The notes beneath the pieces are model-generated. The model made no database searches. It saw only the letters and a program-made list of their open reading frames with translations, and was not told where the DNA came from. Below, piece by piece: positions 23,176 through 34,634 of a stretch of DNA of 64,000 bases (its first letter is position 1; every line of letters starts with the position of its first letter). The DNA is from Punica granatum (Eukaryota; Streptophyta; Magnoliopsida; Myrtales; Lythraceae), in assembly GCF_007655135.1 (NCBI RefSeq), contig NC_045134.1:6096982-6160981 (forward strand), read 5' to 3'. A program made the position numbers and the translations under genes.

Positions 23176-26100
23176 CAAACGTTTTTGGTTGAGTGGCAGT
23201 TTTACACTACACCTGCTATTAATTGCAACCCAATTACTAATTTTAAGAAGGACGGATCGACAAGCAGGGTCATAATCGAAGTTTTCTGTTAATTAATTTT
23301 ATGCGAAAACAACCTTCCCAGAACCAAGTTTCGATTATACTTTGCAGATTATGTGAATAGGACCCAAACCACTCTTTGGTTAACAATTGTGCGGCATAGA
23401 GTATAAGGGACAAAACATGATTTCTTTTTCTTCAGTTACCGGAGAAATTCATATGAGATTTGTAAAACGAAATAAAAATAGTAATTATTAAAATAAAATA
23501 TGAATTTTGCACATAATTTCCGTCAACATTATTATTATTATTAAATCATTATATATTTTCAATTTATTTAAAAGATGTCGTTACTAAAATTATAATTGTG
23601 TCCTTCAGGACCGTGGTAAATAAGTTGTCTTTAAATCTCTGTTTCCATATACTTTGGCACGCGGTAAAGATATTTTTATTCATGTCGTGTCGTAAAGTTA
23701 AAACTTACTACCATTTAGACATCAGAGTCGAGGTGCACACATGAAAGTGAGAATGTCTTATAAATTACTTTCTCTTCGGAATGTGCTGTAAGAAAACTCA
23801 ATCCTCGGCCAATTATCGGTAAAAACTTATGATCTTCCTCATATTTCTACCCGAGAGTTTTACACGTAAATATGATGTTTCTTTAACATGCAACATGATC
23901 AACTTTCCCCTTGAATTCGAACTTTGCACCAATACTTAGGGTTGCCCCCACAGTTCCAATTAGATTGGCAACCAACCTTAACTTATATTATTCGGCTAAA
24001 GTGATGTTTGTTTGGCCCAATCGGAGTCGGACATAGTGTTAATATATGTACTACAAGTGAATGAGAGACTGCCAATAATCCATTAAACATTAATTATTTT
24101 AATACCTTAGTCGAGTTCTTTGTATAGATTATATAAGTTGAAGTAATCGTGTAGACCATTCCTACTGCGTAAAGTGAGAACTAATATGGTGTGTTTAGTT
24201 TCAGAGTTAGAGTAACTTTGATTTTGATTGTGAAAAAAGTGTGTTGAGTTAAAGTTAAAGTTAAAGTTAAAATTTTTGACTTGAAAAATGTGTATTTTTG
24301 TTGTGTAGTATGTTGAGTTAAAATTAAAATTAAAATTTTTGTAATTTTAATTGCGAAACCAAAGGGGCATAATATCCTACTAATAATATGTGCACAATCA
24401 ATCCTAAAATATCAATCATATCTTATATTGATTTTGCCTAGTGTCTAAAGTAAAGTTATAAAGTGGTACACTATCAATGAATTTGATGGAGCACCAACTA
24501 CTTAAGGATGGGAGAGGATCTAGCCGGGCACCAAAATTTTGTTCTTATAGGTCTCGAAAGCGGTGCCCAAACATGGGAGAAAAATGTCGAAGGCATATTT
24601 TGGAGAATCATGCTCCGCTCAATGTGAGTTGTGAGTTGTAAATGAACTAAAGACTTTAATAATATGGAAATAAAAGCTGTTGAGGGTTCTAATCTCCGCA
24701 AGAATTCTATGGTCATGTGAATGGAAAAACTCATGATTAAAAAATATTTATCACTTAATGAGCTTACTTAGCTTGAACTTTAATTAAACACCTGAGTTCG
24801 GGGATCATCCGAATATCAATTTCTACGCTCCAAAAAGAACCCTGCTGTCATGGGAGGGAACTGGCCTCCCACCTCACCCCTTCGCCTTCGTAGCAAAGTT
24901 AGATCCTCTGAATTAAAAAAAAAAATTTAAAAAGAATATAGTGTAATGATGTATAATTTTTCCTAGTAAGTTGCAAGATCATTGTGCCCCAGCATTAGTT
25001 ATTTGGATTTATTGTACTAATCTAATAGATCTCTGTTATAACAAAATAATAATAATAATAATAATTCCCGCCTAGGACTACAGGAAGCCTCTTTTCAGTT
25101 AAGACTTAAGTAATTACATGCAAATTTCTTTTTTCTTTTTTCTTTTTTCTTTTTTCTTTTTTTGTGCACCACCTTGTGTTGGAGTGATAATGAATTCCAA
25201 CTAATTTAGAGTGAAGCCGAATCCATACCGCTAAGAAGTAAAATTTTCTCACTTTGAATTTTTTTCATTCATAAATTTTAAATACGAAATTGTTTAAAAG
25301 AAATAAACTCTAAACTAATTCAACCAATTGATGGTAATTGTATCTCTCCTGGGGCAGAAGAAGTTCATCATAAGATTTGAATACTGGGACACTTATCTCC
25401 GTCTATGTCACATCACGATTACCTAAATTGGGCCCACAAATCGGCAATTTGTCGATGTTATTTACACGCGCACATATATATATATATATATATATATATT
25501 CAGCTAAACCCAGATCTGTTGGCGAGTCCCTTTTTCCCCTTTCTTTTCCCTTAACAAGATTTATGCGTCATGTTTGATTAATTAATTACACGAGTTCGAG
25601 AGCCAACGTTCAATCATCCGTCGTTTATAGTTTTTCTTTCTTCCAGTGCACAATGAATTATCATGCTCTAATTATGGTCTATTACACATAATATATAGAG
25701 ATATACCAAAGTCCCTCAAAATTACAGTATATTTCCCTTTTAATGATATTTTTAATGATGATAATTAAATTTATACGTATTTATATAATCTATGTAAATT
25801 GCACCAAGTGTTAGTGGCCGTTATGGAAGAAAACATTTTCCTTAATACCTGGATTAATTTATATGTACAATTAGAATTCCATAATAAATTATCAACTCAC
25901 CCAAGCACCAATAGAGACCAAATGATACCATGGTCGTGATTAGGATTGACGACAACCTCATTCTAGTGACCTCTCTCGCCCGTCCGGTGGCAGCAATATT
26001 GCCATGCATGTCTATATATGATCGCAACAGTGGTATCATATTTCTTTGGTGTGCCCAAGAGGCAATCACTCAAAGGCCCACGTGTTTTATATATATCCGA

Positions 26101-27008
26101 TCTAATGCCGACATCGGACGACAATTATGATAAGCTAGATCAAAATATAGATCTCGTGTATTTAAACCATAAATTTAATTTTTTATACATTATATAGTTA
26201 ATTTTAGAATTGTAACCAATTATCGTCCTTAAAAATAGATTAATTTAAATAATACCATAATAGTATTAGGGCTAATTGTCCTGCAACGTGAACGTCATAC
26301 CTTTGTCGACTAATTTGTTTTTGCTTTCTTATAATGTTTTAGGACATCCTTCTCATCAACTGTTAATTTTTATTTTTTTAAATCATAAATTCATATAATT
26401 TGTGGTTTTGATGAATTTTTACCTTTTATATGATCACCTTATGTCCACAGAATCGGTGACCTCTTAATACGATCAAATTATCAATAACTAATTTCAAATA
26501 GCTCAATTAATAATATTTAATAAAATTAAACTAATTTTAAATGGTTTAGTAATTATTTTGTATCAAACAATCGCAATTATTATAGGGTGCATATGTATCT
26601 AATCATCCATATATTAGACGGAATTATGAGAGTTATTTGATTTAGAAATTTTTTCTAACAAGAGAATGATTTTCATATTATTTTTGAAAATTAATTTCTG
26701 TGATATTTGAATTTTGATATTTATTATTTTAATCATTCTACTATTACAGTACCATAAGTTGATATAATTAATTAGTAGCTTCTGATATTTTTTTTATTTT
26801 AAGTTGTAATTTTTATTTTAATCATTCTATCACTTGCATTGCATAAATTTATTTTTATGCATCGATCATCATCTTTTATTATATTATTTATTAAAAGACC
26901 AGCTTTTCTTATTAAAAAATTATATTTTCCAATTATCAATTTTAAAACCCCAAAATAATAAATAATTTTAAATAGAATTAGAGTCATTTTAAATTCTTCA
27001 ATAGTAAT
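23176..27008. other. AT-rich spacer with repeat fragments
   Basis: I see no supportable gene. It includes a Tourist-like MITE candidate (24185-24369), a CTTTTTT-type tandem tract (about 25128-25163), family 1 copy d (about 25168-25335), a (TA)n tract (about 25473-25498) and very AT-rich sequence from 26150 to 27000. Confidence 0.5.
24185..24369. mobile_element. Candidate Tourist-like (PIF/Harbinger) MITE
   Basis: The left end TATGGTGTGTTTAGTTTC pairs with the reverse complement of the right end (TGCCCCTTTGGTTTC). TAA flanks both sides (24182-24184 and 24370-24372). The inside contains short GTTAAA/AATTAA tandem blocks. Compare the better-defined copy at 54439-54747. Confidence 0.4.
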
Positions 27009-27576
27009 TGTTGAGACATATTATCCATACGGAAAAACTAAAGAGAAATTCACAGGTTTATAAGTGATTAAGTATCACAACCTATCAGCTCGAGCTTTTA
27101 GGTTGGACATGGGCCCAATCGCTGCTAAGTCCAGTGATATTTTACATGACATCAGAGCAGGTTATGCTTTTGCGCACACGTGTGGGCTCACACCCTGCCA
27201 AGTCTAATTTCGAGGCAACCAAATTGCGCCTCATCTTAGTCCGGCCCAAGTGCGGTCTCATTATCAATTATCTCCTCTCCTCTCGCTTGAGGTGTAAAAA
27301 GAATCCCACCTCGTGGTTAAATTCCGAGCATGAAAGTCCGGCCCCGGCTCGTAGTCAGTTCTTGAAAGCGGGTGTTCAAGTCCACGTGGCACGTGTAGGT
27401 GAAACATCAAAGCCACGCGTTACCACATGAGAGCGGGTGTTGAGATATATTATCCCACACGGAAAAACTAAAGAGAAATCCACAGATTTATAAGTGATTA
27501 GGTACCACAACTTATCAGCTCGAGTTTTTAGGTTGGACATGAGCCCAATCACTTCTAAGTCTGGTGATATTTTACG
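27009..27576 (+). mobile_element. Complete TRIM retrotransposon
   Basis: Short direct LTRs at 27009-27146 (138 bp) and 27438-27576 start TGTTGAGA and end TTTTACA/TTTTACG. Directly after the left LTR, TGACATCAGAGCAGG matches the initiator-Met tRNA primer site (usual TGGTATCAGAGC) with two changes. The sequence ATGAGAGCGGG precedes the right LTR. The internal region is about 290 bp and non-coding. Flanks GTAAT and CTAAT may be a 5-bp duplication with one change. LTRs differ at roughly 10% of positions, so it is old. Confidence 0.85.
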
Positions 27577-30200
27577 CTAATAGTAGAGTAACAATGATTT
27601 GTAGTGTTTATTAGTTTCCGAGTGATTTATAAACTGGATAAAAAGCGACGCCCAAAATTTTGGAAAAAATTAAATGCAAAGCCAACTAACTTTCCTCAAG
27701 TTTATAAAGCCCGTTCATGGCAATAACAGAATGGCAGATGGAGGAAAATGACATATATCTATACTTTTTGTTTGGGTGAATACATATATCAATAAGAGAT
27801 TATTAAGTGATTCTATCTCACCACATGACACGAGGAAAAATCAATTAAATTGTAATAAACTAAATAATAAGTGCTAGTCACTCGATTAATTATGATAAGT
27901 CTTCTTAATTCAAGTAATCTTATTGACTCTTTCTCACCGATGTGGTCAGTCTCATCCGTGTAAGAATTTTGAATTCCTTTTCCAACTCGTCCCAGAATGG
28001 GCATTATGGCAAAGAACAAGAAAAAAACAGCAGTTACTATTTGAATGACTAAACAAATACCAGCTAACGAACCGAACGCCCAAAAAGACTAGCCATTCGT
28101 CGGTTATACACATCATTACGAGATAGGATCATTCAAAATTTTCTCATATATCAATACTTAATTACTGAGAATTAGTGGTTAAGATTGATATTTTGATCCA
28201 ACTAATGAAATCATTGAAAGGAGCAATAAATGTAGTGTGTCAGTAATTAGGACAATTATTTTAACATTTTTTTTCGCTCGATATTTTAACGATTTTTTAC
28301 CATCTTGTGATCAGCTTGATGAGATAAACCTAGGAAAAGGCTATATATATTTCAATTTACTCCATATTATGCTTCGATGATAATCAATGATAAATTTACG
28401 ATATATATGGGTCTTCTCATATAGGGGTGAATACATATAATTTATTGGGATGAGGCCACGAAATATGTATTTCATCTATTGATAGAGACTAATTTTCTCA
28501 CATACATCGCTTTTTACCTTAACCACAAGGAAACAATACAACTTAGTTCTCAGGATCGAGCATTTCCTCGAGAATGACTGAGAAGAAAGCATTCAAGACC
28601 TCTTCTTTTGCTTTCTAAAGTCGCATGTTTAACTCATTGAGTTGTCAAATAGGAAGAACCTGACGACTAAGATGGGACAAAGAATCGTTTTCGCACAAAG
28701 AATACAATGATCTAACCAAAAAGAAGAAGAAGAAGAAGAAGAAGAAGAATTACAATGAGTAAAACAAATATCTATCTTGTCTTCTTTTTTATTTCCAAAT
28801 TCAAAAATTCCGGAAATTAAGCCATGGAATGCAATTATCAACAAGACATAACAACATAAAATAATTTAAAGTGCAAGATGAAGAACTACACGTCGCATTC
28901 ATTGGTAGAATTATAATTAAATTACACTGTGTCTTAATAGTAAGCTCAGTTCTTTCATTCTATTTTTTGTATATGGATAAGTCTAAATGAAAAAAATTCA
29001 TCAATTTGTCAGTTTTCTTTTTTCAGTTATAAAGGAGATTTATAAGTCCAATAAATAGATACATAATTAAAAATAAAGGAGCATATGAGAGTCCGAAATC
29101 CCACTAACGAGAATTGAATTTAGAACGTTCTGATTTCAAGTAAGGGTCCTTGTTATCGCACCACTAAATCTGTATTTTTATTAAGTGGGACCACAAAATA
29201 TTATTAAATTTATTGATCGAAATATATTAAAAAATAAAAATCCGTTCAGCGAGCCACATCACTGTTGAGTCATATACTTGTATTTCCGAATCTTTTCACT
29301 CGATAATTAATATTAGATCAATTTAAAATTTGGCATGCATTTCTCATTGATTATAAATAAGCACTTCCTTTCGCTGTTAGAGGGTTGCGTGTTCCCCCCT
29401 TTGATTTGATAATTAATATTTGTTAAAATTGCTCAAAGGTCGAATTTTCTCAGATTCTTTTACTTTAGCTGACAGGCTCTTTTTATGATTTTTTTTTTCT
29501 CGTTCTCATTTTCGTGCAGCATAGATTTTTGAAATTGTCATCATATAAGGCATGAATTATTCTTAGATTTCACACAAGATTCTGTATCTATATTGACAGT
29601 ATCCGCCATCCGAATTGCGAGCAAAACCAAATTAATTAGCCGAAGTGGATGCAAAGATCCTTGTTCTATAAGGAATTTTATACAACTCTGTCCCGTTGCA
29701 TTGTCAACACGTAAACCTTGTAAAGAACGAGATTCATGGTTCGATTATCACCTAAATTTTACTTTTCATTTTTATTTGTTATAAGAGAGGTCATATATGA
29801 TAGAAAATAAAGTCAAATAAATGGATATATAAGTCCCATTAGTGAAAAACAAACTGAAAATCTTTTGATTTCGAGTCAGTGTCTTGTATCAAGTTACTGA
29901 AACCCCTTTTTCAAATTTTACATATCCTTGTTTAGTTAATTAATGCATTATTGTGCATAGGACATCTTCTTCATTTCACCATATGCAATGCAGATTATTT
30001 TCCAGTTAAAGGGGAGGGGCCTAGGTAGTAGTAGTAGGCGGTAAGGGAAAAGGAAATAATCGAATAAATAGCAGAAAAATTCTGTTAAAAGAGAATTCAA
30101 TGTGAAATCTCTTAATTTCAAGTTGACATGGATATCACTACATACACTTCATGTTATTAATGATTGAGAGAGACAGATTCCATATGAGGAACAAAGAATT
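27577..30200. other. Spacer with dispersed repeat family 2 copies
   Basis: No supportable gene. A GAA tract lies at about 28719-28749. Several diverged copies of a second repeat family occur near 28990-29170, 29755-29910 and 30000-30150. Each begins with a T-rich run and CAGTTA.A(A/G)GG-like block, continues with AATAAATAGATA or AATAAATGGATAT, and ends with a GAATT.A..TGTGAAATCT-like block. Confidence 0.4.
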
Positions 30201-30208
30201 GTCCTGCG

Positions 30209-30386
30209 CAGGGTCGGAGCCAAGATTTTCATCAAGGGGGCAAAAATGTTACTTACATAAAAAAAAATCAGGGGGATAAAACACTAATTTTACATTAAAA
30301 AAACACATATTTTTGGACAAAATTTTAAAAAATTCAAAATTCGGGGGGACAATTGCCCCCCTAACTATACATTGGCTCCGCCCCTA
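30209..30386. mobile_element. hAT-type MITE, 178 bp
   Basis: Terminal inverted repeats CAGGGTCGGAGCCA and TGGCTCCGCCCCTA face each other. The 8-bp flanks GTCCTGCG (30201-30208) and GTCCTACG (30387-30394) are a target duplication with one change. An 8-bp duplication and the CAGGG(G/T)CGGAGCCA end fit small hAT derivatives. The inside is AT-rich and non-coding. Confidence 0.8.
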
Positions 30387-30434
30387 GTCCTACGAGATTG
30401 TATGTATCTAACAATTATTTTAGTGCTTGAAAAA

Positions 30435-30590
30435 CATTTTTTTTATATGCACCATTTGATATCCAAAAGTTTAGATTCGAGTTAGGTTGGTAAACTAAAT
30501 GATAAAACTCTTTCAAAGGTGAATTTTCTTCATTTACAAATCTTGAACTTAATACCTTTCTTAAAAGAAAGAATGCTGAACCACCTTAAT
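30435..30590 (+). repeat. Dispersed repeat family 1, copy e
   Basis: Contains TGCACCATTTGATATCCAAA, GATAAAACTCTTTCAAAGGTGA, TTCATTTACAAATCTTGAACTT and GCTGAACCACCTTAATCAACC, matching the order of landmarks in copies b and d. Confidence 0.45.
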
Positions 30591-30821
30591 CAACCAAACA
30601 GGACCTTTTCCTTTGAGCAGAAAGTAAAAATACACAGACTTTTCTCCTCCGTTGTGTCTCCTCCCTTTCCAAAATTGAAATTATCTTTTCGTGCTCGTGC
30701 CATTAAAGATGAAAAGAACAATTCCTATTCAGCCAAAAGAAAAGAACAACTCCAAAGTTGGAGCATTCATTGAGTGCTCATATGCTGGAATACAATACGG
30801 GCAAGAAATAAAAATGATGCG

Positions 30822-31301
30822 GATCATGCAGGCCCATCGCAATTGCTACAGTCACGAACAATTTAATATAAAATGATGAGGAACCCAGACAAAAACTCCA
30901 TTCAATTCGCATTATCTTCTGTGATCATTCAAAATGTTCGTAACCATAGCAATCACAATTAGTTCGCAAAAACTCCATTCAATTCGCGTTATCTTCTGTG
31001 ATCATTCAAAATGTTCGTGACCATAGCAATCACGATCAGGTCGCATCATTTTATATCAAATTGTTCATGACTGTAGCAATCGCGATGGACCTGCATGATC
31101 GTGATTGCTATGGTCATGAACATTTTGAATGATCACAGAAGATAACTCGAATTGAAGGGAGTTTTTGTTTGGGTTCCTCATCATTTTATATCAAACTATT
31201 CGTGACTGTAGCAGTCACGATGTGCCTGCATGATCGTTGATTGCTATGGTCACGAACATTTTGAATGATCACAGAAGATAACGCGAATTGAAGGGAATTT
31301 T
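30822..31301. repeat. Direct and inverted repeat cluster (order B-A-A / b-a-b-a)
   Basis: Two modules recur. Module B (about 57 bp, GATCATGCAGG ... ATAAAATGATG) is at 30822-30878, with inverted copies at 31044-31100 and 31179-31235. Module A (about 70 bp, AAAAACTCCATTCAATTCGC ... CCATAGCAATCAC) is at 30891-30960 and 30968-31036, with inverted copies at 31098-31168 and 31232-31301. The left half can pair with the right half over well over 100 bases. There are no reading frames of note. It could be a rearranged transposon or a hairpin-forming locus. Confidence 0.8.
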
Positions 31302-31639
31302 TGTCTGTTTTTAATGATCTCTTCTCGACTAGAGTTTTCCCTATTGGGGGGCGGGGGAATATGGGGGTGGGGGTAGAAGGCATACATGCACATATCCATC
31401 CATCCATCCATACATGTATACGTCTATACATTAGGCTAAAGTAGAGTTCCAAAATGGAATTATTGAGGAGAGTAGAAATTATTCTTTACTCCCACAAGTA
31501 TTTTTGTTTTCTTTTTCATTTCCCAAAATTTTCATTTCTTTTCTTTTTTTGTCATGATGAATTTGTTCATAAACTGGGCTTTGAACGGAACAGTCCCGGC
31601 ATGATTAAGTCGTTTATATGCCTAAAGATGATAAATTTT

Positions 31640-31825
31640 CGATATGAATCATGATATTCGGTAGCCCAATTAGGCCCCGACTAATCCAGTTGAGCTGGAT
31701 CGACCCATTAAAGGATAAAATTCTCCCAACATGGATTTTCTGAATTCACAATGACTCGAACACGAGACCCCGCTTAAGCGAAATAAACGTCAAACTGCTT
31801 GAACCAATCCACATTGGTAAATTTT
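31640..31825 (+). repeat. Dispersed repeat family 1, copy f (next to the U6-like copy)
   Basis: Contains ATGAATCATGATAT, CCGACTAATCCAGTTGAG, CGACCCATTAAAGGATAAA, CTCCCAACATGGATTTTCTG, GACTCGAACACGAGACC and CTTGAACCAATCCACATTGG. It ends about 15 bases before the U6-like sequence. Confidence 0.5.
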
Positions 31826-31840
31826 ATACTGCAAAGGTTT

Positions 31841-31942
31841 GTCTCTTCGGAGACATCCAATAAAATTGGAGTGATATAGAGAAGATTAGCATGGCCCTTG
31901 CCCAAGGATGACACGCGCAATTCAAGAAATGGTCCAAATTTT
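31841..31942 (+). pseudogene. U6 snRNA-like sequence (probable pseudogene)
   Basis: The 102-nt stretch lines up with plant U6 snRNA from the 5' stem-loop (GTCTCTTCGGAGAC) to the terminal GGTCCAAATTTT. The core AAGATTAGCATGGCCC and AAGGATGACACGC is kept. The 5' stem carries a compensating C-to-T and G-to-A pair. About ten other changes are present. One turns the invariant ACAGAGA splicing box into ATAGAGA, and the 3' part is altered (CGCAATTCAAG). The promoter lacks a clean upstream sequence element (RTCCCACATCG) and TATA at the usual spacing; only TCCACATTGG is seen. Together these argue against a functional gene. Confidence 0.85.
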
Positions 31943-32024
31943 ATAGTGTTAATTTTGCGTACATCTAAGTTTTAGAAATGGATGGTATTATCATTTTTGG
32001 TTACAAATCATAATGATCACAACC

Positions 32025-33468
32025 TTATCGATTGAGGGCAATCGATAATACGAAAGACAACACCAACCAACCAAGCATGAAGTAACCCACCAGTCTCGTT
32101 GGCCCAACATCCTCCGGCTCCTGCTCATGAGCAAATTATTAGAGATCCCTAATTCAGTGAAAAGTTTTTCGACAAACTGAAAATGATGGAGAAAATGAGG
32201 GTACCTGAGGAGGAGGAGGCTGTGTCGGGCTCTGAGTGATGTCCACCTCAAAGGGCCAGGCGTATCTATCGGGATTCTCACTCCTTGTCAAGCTCCAGTC
32301 GTACATTCTCCTCTCTTCGACTGATGACAATATCGAGTATGATTCCTGTGGCATGGATCAGTACAGTAGGATGATCAATTGTTTATCATCTAATTATAAC
32401 TTGGTTGTGATGATATTTACCGGAATTAGCCAGGTAATGCCGACAATATGATAGATACAGTCAGAGGTTGCTCGAGTTCATCTCTGTTGTTCGGAGGCAA
32501 AAGTATGAACTCACTTTGAGAAGTTCAAGCTGCTTGTTGATTTCGTCTTCCTCAAGTCCCTGACTCTTCACCTCATCAACCTTCTTCTGGTAAGCCACTG
32601 GGACCTGAGCATTTTAAATTCCAAACATTAATCACAGGAAAATCGACATTTTCTATCTGAACTCTGAAGAGTTTTGGTTGTGTGCACGAACCTGGTCGTA
32701 CGGGCATTTTCGTGGAATTCCGAGTCTACCATAGTGATCAACGTCCGTGATTGCTGCATTCTATATCATGATCAGTTAATTACTCCAACTTCACAATTAA
32801 GCAAAGAGATAGTGTATATTGAAAAACAGTAATTAAATAACTCCGTATTGATAACAACTTCATCGATACGCGGACTCTATATAAATCTTACTAAAGTTAA
32901 AATTATGAACGGTTATATGGCCTAATAACTACACCTTAAAAACTGGGAGCTTTGGACTTTCAGAAAATTATTATCGACAGAGAGACAGCCGACAAGTAGT
33001 TCATATATCGTGAATGGAGTGAAAGTTCACCCGGTTACATAATATAATAGGACACGAAAGTCATGTGGCTTTGCTTTATGGATTCCTTGAGCTATATATA
33101 ACTGAAGTCGTAGCTGTGGCATGAGAAAGAATTCATCAAAGAATTCCAAGCAAATGAACAAAGGTAAGCCAAGCCAGTGGTCAAGTATTACCCATGCCCC
33201 TGAGAGCTCGCTCGACGTTCAGAGCAGAAATAAGCGAAGGGGGCGAGCTCGGAGCTTCGATGGAGCTCTCCGCGTTATCCGTCTCCGCAGCCGGAGCGTC
33301 CCCGGAACTCGAGGCCACCAAATTCCTGCGCGGTAATCTCTCCCCGAAGGAGATGGACTTCGACGGAACCAGAGCAACACGATGTGTTCTATGGAGTGAT
33401 GGAGTGATGGTACTACCGCGACCGTGAGAAAGGTTGTACGCTGCCGCAGCTGTGGAAGAAACAGCCAT
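32025..33468 (-). CDS. ndhU: NDH complex subunit U, chloroplastic (NdhU/CRRL)
   Basis: Subunit of the chloroplast NADH dehydrogenase-like complex, which accepts electrons from ferredoxin in cyclic flow around photosystem I; acts at the thylakoid membrane. Exons in transcript order are 33468-33192, 32753-32692, 32604-32515, 32345-32205 and 32120-32025 (221 aa), all with GT-AG borders. Residues 1 to about 60 are Ser/Ala/Arg-rich, fitting a chloroplast transit peptide. Residues about 98-165 (DHYGRLGIPRKCPYDQ, then LLKESYSILSSVEERRMYDW) form a J-like domain without the HPD tripeptide, as known for this subunit. The segment DPDRY-like NPDRYAWPFEVDITQ precedes a proline-rich linker, and residues about 201-219 are a single membrane helix. 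The length matches the family (about 218 aa). Transcription diverges from the RPS3 pseudogene. No lesion seen. Confidence 0.9.
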
Positions 33469-34595
33469 GCTTGCTCGCTAATGCGACTTCTTGCAGTATT
33501 GCTTGGGGACTACTGGTGGGAGCAGTGGCCAGGGGAGAGAGAGAGATAAGGCTGTCGCTTGTCTCTCACCACTCAACAGTGGAAAATGTTATCCACTCTG
33601 TGACATACATGAAGCATAATGTTTTCATCTATGTATTGTGCAAATTTGGAGTAATTTGGACGTGCTGCGGAAAATGTAATTACTTTGGCGGAAAACTGAT
33701 TCGACCTGGATTGGGTGCCGATACTCGAAGGACAGAAATGCCTCGGAGAAGAGCCAAAATTAGAAAAGTGAAAACATACTTTTTAAACAGTTGATTTGAA
33801 TTCGACGTGCCAAGTTTCTGATATTTGTGAGGGTACAAAGTGATATTGTTGTAGTATGATGAAGAATTCTAACATATAGATATGTATAAATTAATTCTCT
33901 ATCATTATTAGAAATCTTGGGCCAAATATATCAATGTTGATTGGGTCCTTTTTACTAATCATTGTAAATCAAAAGTACGTAAAATATGCATGCATATTAG
34001 TTTTTTTTTTTTGTTTTTCCAAGGAAGGTTCATGGACTGTAATGTAAATATATCTTACAATAGTTCGTTCCGGTACCTCCAACTTAATTGAGAGTTGGTA
34101 AGACATTATGCTATGTTTCCATAAATGCTTGTGCAATGTAAATAATTTTCCTTCCCAAGAGAAGGAAAATGCAGCAATTCTATTAGGTCGAAACTGGATA
34201 GGAACCGGATGTAATTGCTATACAAAACAGTTTCTAGATACCTATTGAATTTTTGTTCCATTAAGCCGCGCCATTTCACATTGGACTTCTGCTTCCCTTC
34301 ACGGGCAATCCAATGGATACTTGATCGCTGCTCACCTGGATTGAAGTCGTGATTCATCGATAAAGATAGGAGTGCTAAGAAACCCGGACTTTTCCGAGTC
34401 AGTCGAGGCCCCTCCACTCATGAGGCGGCGCCTCAATGGTTCCCGTCGGTGGCTCAGCACGGGATCATGAGAACAGCGGAGGATGGTTAGCGCACCTTCA
34501 CATATTTTCTTGGACAAAATTAAATGATGTGACAAGATATATAAATATCCAAAAATAATATTTTTTGGGAAATTTACTCTTATTATTGTTATTAT
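33469..34595. other. Spacer between divergent ndhU and the RPS3 pseudogene
   Basis: It should contain the ndhU promoter on its left side; GATAA-type boxes (CTTATC at about 33546-33553 and GTTATC at about 33587) are the only recognisable motifs. The stretch 34106-34480 has an unusual composition with long clean minus-strand frames (for example 34106-34417) but no start context or known domain; an organellar insertion is possible but unproved. Confidence 0.45.
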
Positions 34596-34634
34596 TGGGC
34601 CTAGTGAAAATTCGGCCCATAACCTTTCAGCCCA
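34596..34634 (+). promoter_or_regulatory. Site II (TGGGCY) motif cluster of the RPS3 pseudogene
   Basis: Three motifs lie about 200 bases before the start codon: TGGGCC (34596-34601), GGCCCA (34614-34619) and AGCCCA (34629-34634), the last two on the opposite strand. Clusters of TGGGCC/T are typical of plant ribosomal protein promoters. Their retention suggests duplication of the whole gene with its promoter. Confidence 0.6.

Noticed and set aside
31841..31942. Functional U6 snRNA gene
   Set aside because: The ACAGAGA box is changed, about ten other substitutions exist, and the upstream element and TATA are not at the usual spacing.
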